Positions 25,210 to 33,363 of a stretch of 47,424 bases of DNA are shown here, in pieces. Source of the DNA: Chloroflexota bacterium. Lineage in GTDB: Bacteria > Chloroflexota > Dehalococcoidia > SM23-28-2 > JACOUE01. The stretch lies in NCBI GenBank assembly GCA_016178045.1, contig JACOUE010000005.1:82855-130278 (forward strand). Reading direction: 5' to 3'. Position 1 is the first letter of the stretch. Each line of letters begins with the position of its first letter. The position numbers and the translations under genes were made by a program. Below the pieces are notes generated by a model. It did not search any database, was not told the DNA's origin, and was given only the letters and a program-made list of their open reading frames with translations.

Positions 25210-26958
25210 TCAGCGCTTCTCCGCGACTTCCTCCCGCATCCGGCTGACCACGTTGGCCAGGGGCATCGGGCCCAGGTCCTCGCCGGTCCGAAGGCGGACG
25301 GAGGCCGTACCGGCGCCGGCCTCTTTGTCGCCCACGATGAGCATGTACGGCACCTTCTGGAGCTGGGCGCCCCGCACCTTGGCCTGCATCCGCTCTGACC
25401 GCTCGTCCACCTCGACGCGGAGGCCGGCCTCCGCCAGCTGCGCCGCCACCGAGCGGGCGTACTCGTTGTGGCGGTCGGCGATGGGGATGACCAGGGCCTG
25501 GACGGGGGCGAGCCAGAGGGGGAACGCCCCGGCGTAGTGCTCGATGAGCACGCCCAGGAAGCGCTCCAGGGAGCCCAGCAGGGCCCGGTGCACCATGTAG
25601 GGCTGGCGCTCCCGGCCGTCCTCGCCGATGTACTTCACGTCGAACCGCTCCGGCATGTTGAAGTCGAACTGGACGGTCGTGCACTGCCACTCGCGGCCCA
25701 GGGTGTCGAGCAGCTTGACGTCGATCTTAGGGCCGTAGAAGACGGCGCCCCCCTCGTCGACGTCGTAGGGCAGTCCGCTCTCGTCGATGACCTCCCGCAG
25801 GACGCCGGTGGCCATGTCCCAGTCCTCCAGGGAACCGGCGTACTTGGCGCTGGCGTCCCGGGTCGAGAGGTAGACGTGGAAGTCCTTGAAGCCGAAGGCG
25901 TTCAGGAAGAACGTCATGAAGCGGACGCAGCTGGCGATCTCCTCCTTTACCTGGTCCGGCCGACAGAAGATGTGGGCGTCGTCCTGGGTGAAGCCGCGGA
26001 CGCGCAGCAGGCCGTGGAGCACGCCGGACCGTTCGTAGCGGTAGACGGTGCCCAGCTCGGCCATGCGGATGGGGAGGTCGCGATAGCTGCGGAGGCCACT
26101 CTTGTAGATCTGGATGTGGAAGGGGCAGTTCATGGGCTTGAGGTAGTAGTCCTGGCCGTCCACGTCCATGGGCGAGTACATGCTCTCCGTGTAGAAGTCC
26201 AGGTGGCCGCTGGTGCTCCACAGGGTCGCTTTGCCGATGTGGGGCGAGTAGACCACGTCGTAGCCGTGGCGGTAGTGCTCCTGGCGCCAGAAGTCCTCGA
26301 TGATGGTGCGGACACGGCCTCCCTTGGGGTGCCAGTAGACGAGCCCCGGCCCGAACTCCTCGTGGAAGCTGAAGAGATCGAGCTCGCGGCCCAGGCGGCG
26401 GTGGTCGCGGCGCTGGGCCTCCTCGAGCTGGTGGAGGTGCGCCTCGAGCTCCTCCGCCGTGTCGAAGAGGGCGCCGTAGATGCGCTGGAGCATGGGGTTG
26501 CGCTCGTGGCCACGCCAGTACGCCCCGGCCACGTTGAGCAGCCGGAAGGCGGCCACCTGGCCGGTGCGCTCCACGTGCGGCCCCTGGCACAGGTCGACGA
26601 AGTCACCGTGCCGGTAGAGGGTTACCTCCTTGTCCGGTATCTCCTCGATCAGCTCGAGCTTGTAGGCTTGACCGGCGAAGAGCTTGCGCGCTTCGTCCTT
26701 CGATATCTCCTCCTGGACGAAGGGGACGTCCGAGGCGATGCGCTGGCGCATCTTCTCCTCGATGACCGGCATGTCCTCCGTGGAGAGAGGGCGGGGAAGG
26801 TCGAAGTCGTAGTAGAAGCCGGTGTCTATGGGCGGGCCGATGCCCAGCTTGGCGTCCGGGAACATGGACACCACCGCCTCGGCCATGACGTGGGCGGCCG
26901 AGTGGCGCATCCGCGCCAGCCGCTCTTCCTTGGACAGCGATTCCAGCTTCGGCTTCAT
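25210..26958 (-). CDS. thrS: Threonyl-tRNA synthetase without TGS domain
   Basis: ThrRS charges tRNA-Thr. The 582-residue protein starts directly at the editing (N2) domain (MRHSAAHVMAEAVVSMFPDA, GFYYDFDLPRPL) and lacks the N-terminal TGS domain found in E. coli. The editing pocket residues H-H-C (RHSAAHV; LCQGPHVERTG) are present. The catalytic core carries the zinc ligands in MNCPFHIQIYKS and MVHRALLGSLERF, plus motif 2 VYRYERSGVLHGLLRVRGFT. The anticodon domain ends the chain. ATG 26958 overlaps the stop of the small membrane protein (ATGA). Expression is controlled by the T-box leader upstream. Confidence 0.96.
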   Translation of the reverse strand: MKPKLESLSKEERLARMRHSAAHVMAEAVVSMFPDAKLGIGPPIDTGFYYDFDLPRPLSTEDMPVIEEKMRQRIASDVPFVQEEISKDEARKLFAGQAYKLELIEEIPDKEVTLYRHGDFVDLCQGPHVERTGQVAAFRLLNVAGAYWRGHERNPMLQRIYGALFDTAEELEAHLHQLEEAQRRDHRRLGRELDLFSFHEEFGPGLVYWHPKGGRVRTIIEDFWRQEHYRHGYDVVYSPHIGKATLWSTSGHLDFYTESMYSPMDVDGQDYYLKPMNCPFHIQIYKSGLRSYRDLPIRMAELGTVYRYERSGVLHGLLRVRGFTQDDAHIFCRPDQVKEEIASCVRFMTFFLNAFGFKDFHVYLSTRDASAKYAGSLEDWDMATGVLREVIDESGLPYDVDEGGAVFYGPKIDVKLLDTLGREWQCTTVQFDFNMPERFDVKYIGEDGRERQPYMVHRALLGSLERFLGVLIEHYAGAFPLWLAPVQALVIPIADRHNEYARSVAAQLAEAGLRVEVDERSERMQAKVRGAQLQKVPYMLIVGDKEAGAGTASVRLRTGEDLGPMPLANVVSRMREEVAEKR

Positions 26959-27215
26959 CAGCGATCCCTCCTGTCCGCGGTGTACTTGTTGAGGGCCCAG
27001 CGCTGGACGGCGAACAGGCCGGCGGCCACCAGCGCGAGCACGACCATAGCGCCCACCAGGCCCCAGCGCTCCTCGCCGGCGGCGAGCACCGCGAAGAGCA
27101 CCGCCAGCGCCAGCATGGCGAGCGGCGCCGCCGCCAGCCACAGCCGCAGCAGCCGGGTGCCCGGGCCCGTCAGTTGCCGGGCCGTGTCCCCTGTCTCGTG
27201 TCTCGTGTTCCTCAT
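26958..27215 (-). CDS. Small two-helix membrane protein between T-box and thrS
   Basis: This 85-residue protein has a polar N-terminus followed by two hydrophobic segments (LWLAAAPLAMLALAVLFAVL and LVGAMVVLALVAAGLFAV) and a basic tail ALNKYTADRRDR. No family is recognised. ATG 27215 lies at the end of the T-box terminator region with a poor ribosome site (AAGG directly adjacent). The stop overlaps the thrS ATG, so it may act partly as a translational lead-in to thrS. The start is uncertain, and the N-terminal 18 residues look non-natural. Confidence 0.6.
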   Translation of the reverse strand: MRNTRHETGDTARQLTGPGTRLLRLWLAAAPLAMLALAVLFAVLAAGEERWGLVGAMVVLALVAAGLFAVQRWALNKYTADRRDR

Positions 27216-27227
27216 CCTTAAACCGAA

Positions 27228-27255
27228 CGCCTCCCGTCCCACAGGACGGGAGGCG
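27228..27255 (-). terminator. T-box attenuator hairpin
   Basis: CGCCTCCCGTC (27228-27238) and GACGGGAGGCG (27245-27255) form an 11-bp perfect stem with a 6-nt loop. A short T-rich tract follows on the minus strand. Its upstream arm lies next to the T-box, as required for competition with the antiterminator. Confidence 0.8.
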
Positions 27256-27348
27256 CCTCCTTCCGTGGTTCCACCCACTTTCCCCCGACTCACCGTCGGG
27301 GCTCATTGGGCCGCTAACGGGTGCCTCCGGGCCGGGCTACTTCCCGCC

Positions 27349-27369
27349 GCCGAGGCTGAAGGCCTCGGC
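27349..27369. repeat. Family D hairpin in the thrS leader
   Basis: GCCGAGGC (27349-27356) and GCCTCGGC (27362-27369) flank TGAAG. It has the same centre as the intergenic hairpins at 618, 7485, 10242 and 12000. It could be a native stem I part or an inserted repeat. Confidence 0.5.
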
Positions 27370-27522
27370 CTACGCCCAGGCGGTAGCAGGTTTCGCGCGG
27401 CCGGCTCGCAGGTGGTGGTAGCGGCGGTATCGGCGGCGGGGGCTTTCAGCCTGGGCTCCCCTTCTCTGTCGGCGTGCCGCCGCTATCTTGTCCTGGTCGT
27501 CGCCTGTTTGCTTGTGCTTGGT

Positions 27523-27598
27523 GGTGGGCGGTACTGGACTCGAACCAGTGACCTCAGCGATGTCAACGCTGCGCTCTAACCAACTGAGCTAACCGCCC
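27523..27598 (-). tRNA. tRNA-Val (anticodon GAC)
   Basis: A complete cloverleaf on the minus strand: acceptor GGGCGGT/ACCGCCC, D-arm GCTC...GAGC, anticodon stem CAGCG/CGCTG with loop TTGACAT, and T-arm ACTGG-TTCGAGT-CCAGT. Discriminator A is followed by an encoded CCA. It lies upstream of the thrS leader on the same strand. Confidence 0.96.
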
Positions 27599-27608
27599 CG
27601 CGCTGTGA

Positions 27609-27638
27609 ATGGTAGCAGCAGGCGTGAGGCCCGGTCAA
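27609..27638 (-). promoter_or_regulatory. Promoter of tRNA-Val
   Basis: Minus strand TTGACC (27638-27633), an 18-bp spacer and TACCAT (27614-27609), ending 10 nt before the tRNA 5' end. Read-through could also feed the thrS leader. Confidence 0.55.
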
Positions 27639-27706
27639 GGCTGATGGCAGCCGCCTTGATTGAAGGCGAGCCTTGGCCAAATGATATAGGTGGCTGGTGC
27701 GGTTGT

Positions 27707-27735
27707 TTGCCATTGCCCCCTGAGGTTGTTATACT
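27707..27735 (+). promoter_or_regulatory. Promoter of the tRNA-Lys/tRNA-Leu unit
   Basis: TTGCCA (27707-27712), a 17-bp spacer and TATACT (27730-27735), 11 nt before tRNA-Lys. The two tRNA-Lys and tRNA-Leu genes are 55 bp apart and probably co-transcribed. Confidence 0.65.
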
Positions 27736-27746
27736 TTCGGCACTTG

Positions 27747-27822
27747 GGGCCGCTAGCTCAACTGGTAGAGCAGCTGACTCTTAATCAGCCGGTTCCGGGT
27801 TCGAGTCCCGGGCGGCCCTCCA
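27747..27822 (+). tRNA. tRNA-Lys (anticodon CTT)
   Basis: Cloverleaf with acceptor GGGCCGC/GCGGCCC, D-arm GCTC-AACTGGTA-GAGC, anticodon stem GCTGA/TCAGC with loop CTCTTAA, T-arm CCGGG-TTCGAGT-CCCGG and encoded CCA. Confidence 0.96.
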
Positions 27823-27877
27823 ACAGCTGAGAAATTACGGGGGAGGTCGGGTAAAAGCCCTGCCTTCCATAGAAAGC

Positions 27878-27962
27878 GGGGAAGTGTCGGAACTGGTAGA
27901 CGAGCGTGATTTAGGATCACGTGCCGAGAGGCGTGGGGGTTCGAATCCCCCCTTCCCCACCA
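27878..27962 (+). tRNA. tRNA-Leu (anticodon TAG)
   Basis: Class II tRNA of 85 nt: acceptor GGGGAAG/CTTCCCC, anticodon stem CGTGA/TCACG with loop TTTAGGA, long variable arm TGCCGAGAGGCG, T-arm GGGGG-TTCGAAT-CCCCC and encoded CCA. Confidence 0.95.
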
Positions 27963-28048
27963 CTCGCGCGACGACGGACGCATGCCGGGAGCGCCTTCAG
28001 CACCGTGGCCCCATAAGAATTGGCGGCTGGAGGCCCAAGGAGGCCTAG

Positions 28049-29059
28049 TTGGCAGAACCCCTGCTCAGGGTCAAGGACCTAAAGACCTACTTCTACACTG
28101 AAGAAGGCATAGTCAAGGCGGTTGACGGCGTCTCCTACGACGTGCAGCCCGGCGAGATCCTGGGCCTGGTTGGCGAGAGCGGCTGTGGCAAGACGGTAAG
28201 CGCTCTCTCCATCCTCCGGCTGATCCCCAACCCGCCCGGCAAGGTCGTCAGCGGCGAGGTCCTCTTCGAAGGGGAGGACCTGCTGAAGCTGGATGACGAG
28301 GGGATTCGCCACATCCGTGGCAACAAGATCGCCATGATCTTCCAGGAGCCGATGACCTCCCTCAATCCGGTTCTTACCATCGGCCGCCAGCTGACGGAGA
28401 CGCTGGAGCTGCACCTGAGGATGGACCGGCAGAGCGCCATCCAGCGGGCCATCGAGCTACTGGAGATGGTGGGGATCCCCGAAGCGCGCAGCCGCATCAA
28501 CGACTACCCTCACCAGTTCTCGGGCGGCATGCGGCAGAGGGTGATGATCGCCATGGCTTTGTCCTGCAACCCGAAGCTCCTCCTGGCCGACGAGCCCACG
28601 ACGGCCCTGGACGTGACGATCCAGGCCCAGATCCTGGAGCTGATGACCGGCCTTACCCGCGAGCTGGGCACGGCGGTCATCGTCATCACCCACAACCTGG
28701 GCGTGGTGGCCCGCTACGCCGACCGCGTAAACGTGATGTACGCCGGCAAGGTGGTAGAGACAGCGCAGGCGATAGAGCTGTACCACCACCCCCTTCACCC
28801 GTATACGCTGGGCCTGCTCAAGTCGGTGCCGCGGCTGGACCAGGCGCGCAAGGAGCGGCTGGACCCCATCGAGGGGTTCCCGCCGGATCTGGTGCACGTG
28901 CCGCCGGGCTGCCCTTTCCGTCCCCGCTGTAAGTTCGCGGTGGAGCGCTGCGCGGAGGAGAACCCGCCCCTCATGATGGTGGGCGAGGGCCACTATAGCG
29001 CCTGCTGGGAGTGGGAGCGGGTGGACAAGGCAGCGAAGCCGGCCGCCTCGACGAGCTAG
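28049..29059 (+). CDS. Oligopeptide/dipeptide ABC transporter ATPase, OppD/DppD type
   Basis: The 336-residue ATPase of a peptide/nickel-type importer has Walker [10 protein letters not shown], the Q-loop at [12 protein letters not shown], signature [14 protein letters not shown], Walker [13 protein letters not shown], and the C-terminal oligopeptide-transport extension with [14 protein letters not shown]. The start is TTG 28049 after AAGGAGG. It pairs with the OppF-type ATPase 18 bp downstream. No permease or binding protein lies next to it; the only binding protein in the window is the frameshifted gene at 13156-15111 on the other strand. Confidence 0.94.
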   Translation: MAEPLLRVKDLKTYFYTEEGIVKAVDGVSYDVQPGEILGLVGESGCGKTVSALSILRLIPNPPGKVVSGEVLFEGEDLLKLDDEGIRHIRGNKIAMIFQEPMTSLNPVLTIGRQLTETLELHLRMDRQSAIQRAIELLEMVGIPEARSRINDYPHQFSGGMRQRVMIAMALSCNPKLLLADEPTTALDVTIQAQILELMTGLTRELGTAVIVITHNLGVVARYADRVNVMYAGKVVETAQAIELYHHPLHPYTLGLLKSVPRLDQARKERLDPIEGFPPDLVHVPPGCPFRPRCKFAVERCAEENPPLMMVGEGHYSACWEWERVDKAAKPAASTS

Positions 29060-29077
29060 AGTGGTGCTGAGCTAACG

Positions 29078-30154
29078 ATGACAGTACAGGAGCTGACGGA
29101 GAAAGGCGGGCCGGAGAGCGGCAATAACATCCTGCTGCGGGTGCAGGACCTGGCGATGTACTTCCCGGTGACGTCCGGGATCATCTTCCAGCGTAAGGTC
29201 GCCGACATCAAGGCCGTCGACGGCGTGAACCTGGAGATCCGCCGCGGCGAGACGCTGGGCCTGGTGGGGGAGAGCGGCTGCGGCAAGACTACGCTGGGCC
29301 GTGTCGTCCTGATGCTCTACAAGCCCACGAACGGCCGCATCGTCTTCGAGGAGCAGGACCTGACGAAGATGGGCGCCGGAGACATCCGCCGCATGCGCCG
29401 CCGCATGCAGATGATCTTCCAGGACCCCTACGCCTCGCTGAACCCCCGCATGACCGTCGGCAGCATCATCGCAGAGCCGCTGGTGATCCACGGTCTGGCC
29501 AAGAGCCGCAAGGAGCGGCGGGAGCGGGTGCAGGAGCTGATGCGGATCGTGGGGCTGAACCCCTACTACGCCAACCGCTACCCCCACGAGTTCAGCGGCG
29601 GTCAGCGCCAGCGCATCGGCATCGCCAGGGCGCTGGCAGTGGAGCCGGCCTTCATCGTCTGCGACGAGCCGGTCTCCGCCCTGGACGTCTCGATCCAGGC
29701 GCAGATCATCAACCTGCTGGAGGAGCTCCAGGGAGAGTTTGGCCTCACCTACCTGTTCATCGCCCACGACCTGTCGGTGGTACGGCACATCAGCGACCGG
29801 GTGGCCGTGATGTACCTGGGCAAGCTGATGGAGCTGACCGACCGCTGGGAGCTGTACGAGAAGCCGTTGCACCCGTACACGAAGTCGCTGCTCTCTGCTG
29901 TGCCGATCCCCGACCCGGCCGTCGAGACGCAACGGGAGCGCATCATCCTCCACGGCGACGTCCCCAGCCCGATGCATCCGCCGGCGGGTTGCGTGTTCCA
30001 CACGCGTTGTCCCATCGCCATCGACGAGTGCCGGGCGCGCGTCCCCGAGTGGCGGAACGTGGGGACGGAGGCGAAGCCGCACTGGGTGGCCTGTCACCGC
30101 GTTGTGGGCGGCCAGCTGGACGGCTGGGCCGGCGCTAGGCCGGACAGAGGGTAG
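29078..30154 (+). CDS. Oligopeptide/dipeptide ABC transporter ATPase, OppF/DppF type
   Basis: This 358-residue second ATPase of the heterodimeric pair has [29 protein letters not shown], signature [14 protein letters not shown], Walker [21 protein letters not shown]-loop [12 protein letters not shown], and the C-terminal [14 protein letters not shown] motif. It starts at ATG 29078. It converges on the Tag-like gene 9 bp later. The cognate permeases must be encoded elsewhere. Confidence 0.94.
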   Translation: MTVQELTEKGGPESGNNILLRVQDLAMYFPVTSGIIFQRKVADIKAVDGVNLEIRRGETLGLVGESGCGKTTLGRVVLMLYKPTNGRIVFEEQDLTKMGAGDIRRMRRRMQMIFQDPYASLNPRMTVGSIIAEPLVIHGLAKSRKERRERVQELMRIVGLNPYYANRYPHEFSGGQRQRIGIARALAVEPAFIVCDEPVSALDVSIQAQIINLLEELQGEFGLTYLFIAHDLSVVRHISDRVAVMYLGKLMELTDRWELYEKPLHPYTKSLLSAVPIPDPAVETQRERIILHGDVPSPMHPPAGCVFHTRCPIAIDECRARVPEWRNVGTEAKPHWVACHRVVGGQLDGWAGARPDRG

Positions 30155-30163
30155 GCGAATCTC

Positions 30164-30631
30164 TTAGCGCCGCGCTGTCATCGGCTGGCGGCCGCGGGAA
30201 GCGCACCACTCCTCGTACGAGGGGACCGGTTCGTCCACGACCCAGAGGAAGTAGTAGGCGCCCATGTCGCCCAGGAAGCGGAAGCGCTTTCGCAGGTCTT
30301 TTACGGTGGCCTCGAAGTCGTCGTGGGAGCGCAGGTAACCGCGAAAGGAGCCGTGCTGCCGCTCCAGCGCCAGCAACTCCCGCGCGTTCTCCACGATTGC
30401 CTCGATCTTGCGGCGGTTACGGATGACGCGGCGGTCCTGGGTCAGGGCGTCCAGCTCGTCAGGGGTGAAATCGGCGATGGCCTGGGCGTCGAACCCTCGG
30501 AACGCCTCGCGGATGCCGGGCCACTTGGCGTTCACGACCCGCCAGGACATGCCGGTCTGGAGGACCGCCTTGCTCATTACCTCCAGGTAGTCGGCGAGGC
30601 CTTTGGGCTGGATCTTGGCCGGGGCTTCCAT
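30164..30631 (-). CDS. DNA-3-methyladenine glycosylase I-like protein
   Basis: The 155-residue protein matches the HhH-fold glycosylase Tag family. MSKAVLQTGMSWRVVNAKWP is the helix before the base pocket, FTPDELDALTQDRRVIRNRR is the conserved active region, and FRFLGDMGAYYFLWVVDEPV is the closing motif. It is shorter than E. coli Tag (187) and lacks its N-terminal zinc-binding Cys/His residues. A base-excision role is likely, but the exact substrate is open. ATG 30631 follows GGGAGGAGG. Confidence 0.78.
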   Translation of the reverse strand: MEAPAKIQPKGLADYLEVMSKAVLQTGMSWRVVNAKWPGIREAFRGFDAQAIADFTPDELDALTQDRRVIRNRRKIEAIVENARELLALERQHGSFRGYLRSHDDFEATVKDLRKRFRFLGDMGAYYFLWVVDEPVPSYEEWCASRGRQPMTARR

Positions 30632-30669
30632 GGGGGACCTCCTCCCTTGCGCCTGATGTCACAGGGGGG

Positions 30670-31185
30670 TTAGAAAGGAAGGCCCTTCAGCCCCTGAACC
30701 CCCTTGAGGGCGGCGATCTCCCCGGTGTGCGTGGCGACGTGGTTGGCGCAGATGCCGGTCACCCAGGCGACCGTCTGCTGGCCGGCGAAGCCCGTCTCGA
30801 TCTTGCGCTCCAGGTCGCCGCCGGAGAGGCCGGCGACATAGGCGTCGGTAGCGGCGTAGACGGCTTTGGCGTAGTCGCGGAAGGGAGCCGGTTCCATCTT
30901 GGCGCTTCGGCCCCACTCGGGGTTGAATGCGGGGTCGGTGGGAAACGGGACGCTGAGCTTACCGGCCCAGCCCTGGGACTGGTAGAGCGGCGGCTTTCCC
31001 TGGAGCATGCCCTGGACTATCGCGTCCTCCCCGAAGACGGCGTGGGCGTAGATGGAGCCGATGGAGGTGATGGTTGCCCCCGCCAGGTTCTTATCGAGGG
31101 TCTCCTTGGAGCAGTCTGCGATAGTCTGCTCCAGAATGTCGTGGGCGACGGTTAGCTGCTCACGCAGGGCTGCTTGGACGTCCAT
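30670..31185 (-). CDS. DinB-family metal-binding protein
   Basis: The 171-residue four-helix protein of the DinB/YfiT superfamily has an early His in SIGSIYAHAVFGEDAI and two late ones in GICANHVATHTGEIAALKG, which together form the usual three-His metal site. Members include thiol-dependent transferases and many of unknown function. ATG 31185 follows GGAGAAC. The Tag-like gene lies 38 bp downstream and may be co-transcribed, so a damage- or detox-related role is possible but unproven. Confidence 0.82.
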   Translation of the reverse strand: MDVQAALREQLTVAHDILEQTIADCSKETLDKNLAGATITSIGSIYAHAVFGEDAIVQGMLQGKPPLYQSQGWAGKLSVPFPTDPAFNPEWGRSAKMEPAPFRDYAKAVYAATDAYVAGLSGGDLERKIETGFAGQQTVAWVTGICANHVATHTGEIAALKGVQGLKGLPF

Positions 31186-31284
31186 GGTCTTGTTCTCCTT
31201 CCGGGTTGATTAGGAGAATCTTAAGCCGTCAGAGCTCATGCTGGCAAGCTCGGCGGTCTTCTTTCGTGGTATCTGCCCCCGTGC

Positions 31285-31290
31285 TACGAT
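31285..31290 (+). promoter_or_regulatory. -10 box of lepA
   Basis: TACGAT ends 9 nt before the lepA ATG and no ribosome-binding site lies between, consistent with a leaderless message. No convincing -35 box. Confidence 0.4.
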
Positions 31291-31299
31291 ACCTTCGAT

Positions 31300-33120
31300 A
31301 TGGAGCAGTCCCGTATCCGTAACTTCTGCATCATCGCCCATATCGACCACGGCAAGTCCACCCTGGCCGACCGCATGCTGGAGCTGACCGGCACCATCCC
31401 GCCCCGCGAGATGGCGGAGCAGGTGCTGGACCAGATGGACCTGGAGCGGGAGCGCGGCATCACCATCAAGGCCACCGCCGTCCGCATGACCTACCGCGCG
31501 GACGACGGCCGGGCATACGAGCTGAACCTGATCGATACCCCCGGGCACGTCGACTTCACGTACGAGGTGTCGCGGGCCCTGGCGGCGTGCGAGGGCGCCA
31601 TGCTGGTGGTGGATGCCTCGCAGGGGATACAGGCGCAGACGCTGGCCAACGTCTACATGGCCCTGGAGCATGACCTCGCCATCGTCCCCGTCATCAACAA
31701 GATCGACCTGCCGAACGCCGAGCCGGAGCGGGTGGCGGACGAGATGACGGAGGTGATCGGCTTTCCGCGGGAGGAGATGATATTCGCCTCCGCGAAGGAG
31801 GGTGTCGGGACGACGGAGGTGCTCGAAGCGGTGGTGCGACGGGTGCCGGCGCCCGGGGGAGACCCTGACGCCCCCCTTCGCGCCCTCATCTTCGACTCCA
31901 AGTACGATCCCTATAAGGGGGTCATCGCCTACGTGCGGGTGGTGGACGGCGAGCTGCGGGCCGGGCAGCGATTGCGCTTGATGGCGACGGGCCGCGCCCT
32001 GGAGCCGCTGGAGGTGGGATTCTTCCGTCCCACATTCGCGCCGGGGGAGCGGCTGGGCACGGGCGAGGTGGGCTACGTCGCCTCGGGGCTCAAGACCGTC
32101 CGCGAGTGCCGCGTCGGCGACACGATCACGGTCGAAGGGGCGAAAACGACGCCCCTGCCCGGGTACCTCCCGGCCAAGCCCATGGTCTTCGCCGGCCTCT
32201 ACCCCGCCAACGCCGACGACTACGAGCTGCTGCGGGACGCCCTGGAGAAGCTCCAGCTTAACGACGCTGCGCTCCACTACGAGCCGGAGTCGTCGCTGGC
32301 GCTGGGGCCGGGCTTCCGCTGCGGCTTCCTCGGTCTGCTGCACATGGACATCGTGCAGGAGCGGCTGGAGCGGGAGTACGGCCTCGACCTGCTGGCGACG
32401 TCGCCCAGCGTGGAGTACCGCGTGCTCAAGACGGACGGTGCCGAGATGGCGGTGGACAGCCCGGCCGAACTGCCTTCGCCCCAGGAGACGGCCGAGATCC
32501 GCGAGCCGTGGATGAACGTCTCCATCATCGCCCCCGACCGCTACATCGGGGCGACGATGGACCTGGTGACGGGCCGTCGGGGCGAGTTCGTGAAGATGGA
32601 CTATCTGGATCACGGGCCCTCGGTCCGGGAAGGCGAGCGGCGGGTGACCCTGGAGTACCGGCTGCCCCTCTCCGAGATGCTGGTCGATTTCTACGACCAG
32701 CTGAAGTCGCGCAGCCAGGGCTACGCCAGCATGGACTACAGCTTCGACGACTACCGGCCGGCGCGGCTGGTGAAGGTGGAGGTGCTGGTGAACCAGCATC
32801 CGGTGGACGCCCTCAGCGTCATCGTGCCCGCGGAGAAGGCGCTGGCCTACGGCCGGGCCGCCGTGGAGCGGCTGCGACGGCTCATCCCCCGCCAGTTGTT
32901 CGAGGTGCCGCTACAGGCGGCCATCGGCGGGCGGGTGATCGCCCGGGAGACGGTGCGGGCGATGCGGAAGAACGTGCTGGCCAAGTGCTACGGCGGCGAC
33001 GTGACCCGGAAGCGGAAGCTGCTGGAGAAGCAGCGCGAGGGGAAGAAGCGGATGAAGCGGGTGGGCAACGTGGACATCCCGCAGGAGGCGTTCATGGCGC
33101 TGCTGCGGCTGGAGAAGTAG
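31300..33120 (+). CDS. lepA: Elongation factor 4 (LepA)
   Basis: The 606-residue translational GTPase binds stalled or starting ribosomes and helps 30S biogenesis. It has the G1 loop [10 protein letters not shown]3 DTPGHVDF, G4 [11 protein letters not shown], domain II (about 190-280), and LepA-specific ends with [20 protein letters not shown] and [22 protein letters not shown] 31300 begins [20 protein letters not shown], exactly as in the family. Confidence 0.97.
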   Translation: MEQSRIRNFCIIAHIDHGKSTLADRMLELTGTIPPREMAEQVLDQMDLERERGITIKATAVRMTYRADDGRAYELNLIDTPGHVDFTYEVSRALAACEGAMLVVDASQGIQAQTLANVYMALEHDLAIVPVINKIDLPNAEPERVADEMTEVIGFPREEMIFASAKEGVGTTEVLEAVVRRVPAPGGDPDAPLRALIFDSKYDPYKGVIAYVRVVDGELRAGQRLRLMATGRALEPLEVGFFRPTFAPGERLGTGEVGYVASGLKTVRECRVGDTITVEGAKTTPLPGYLPAKPMVFAGLYPANADDYELLRDALEKLQLNDAALHYEPESSLALGPGFRCGFLGLLHMDIVQERLEREYGLDLLATSPSVEYRVLKTDGAEMAVDSPAELPSPQETAEIREPWMNVSIIAPDRYIGATMDLVTGRRGEFVKMDYLDHGPSVREGERRVTLEYRLPLSEMLVDFYDQLKSRSQGYASMDYSFDDYRPARLVKVEVLVNQHPVDALSVIVPAEKALAYGRAAVERLRRLIPRQLFEVPLQAAIGGRVIARETVRAMRKNVLAKCYGGDVTRKRKLLEKQREGKKRMKRVGNVDIPQEAFMALLRLEK

Positions 33121-33134
33121 CCGGGACGCCGGCC

Positions 33135-33349
33135 TTGGCGAAGGGCTTTCGCGGGATCAGCGCCGGCGTGGCGACGGCCCGCACGGTCAAGAGGTCGGCG
33201 GAGTGGTACCGCATCCTCGATGAGTGGGGGGCGAAGGACAAGGGCCACACGCTGACGGCGAAGCACCTGCGCCAGGAGCACGGCCTTCGCCCTGGTGGGC
33301 CCAGCGCCTGGCCATCCGCTACGAGCGGGAGCGCGGGCTGCGGCGGTAG
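33135..33349 (+). pseudogene. DUF4287-like small protein, frameshifted
   Basis: From TTG 33135 the frame reads AEWYRILDEWGAKDKGHTLT and AKHLRQEHGL, the pattern of DUF4287 proteins. At CGCCCTGG (about 33290) the frame shifts by one base, after which WWAQRLAIRYERERGLRR and TAG 33347-33349 complete the expected end. The break is in a short C-run, so a base-calling error is possible. The family has no known function. It begins 14 bp after lepA and converges on the Mrr-type gene. Confidence 0.65.
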
Positions 33350-33363
33350 GCCGAGTCGCGGGG

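Larger units (their letters stand above)
27225..27460 (-). promoter_or_regulatory. T-box riboswitch leader of thrS
   Basis: The conserved T-box sequence is present on the minus strand at 27280-27259 (AAGTGGGTGGAACCACGG). It is preceded by a stem III-like hairpin CCCCGAC/GTCGGGG (about 27302-27284). It is followed by an 11-bp terminator stem (27255-27245 / 27238-27228) and TTCGGTTT. In T-box leaders uncharged tRNA pairs with the TGGN bulge to form an antiterminator. Here the bulge reads TGGA. Given thrS downstream, tRNA-Thr is the expected ligand. The specifier loop in stem I was not located with confidence. A family D hairpin (27349-27369) lies inside the leader. Confidence 0.85.

Noticed and set aside
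25468-27579. 703-codon open frame opposite thrS
   Set aside because: Antisense to a gene with full ThrRS motifs; it also runs through the T-box leader and tRNA-Val, which excludes it as a protein gene.
27523-27962. tRNA-associated integration site of a genomic island
   Set aside because: All three tRNA genes are complete, no duplicated 3' ends or integrase gene are seen, and neighbours are housekeeping genes.
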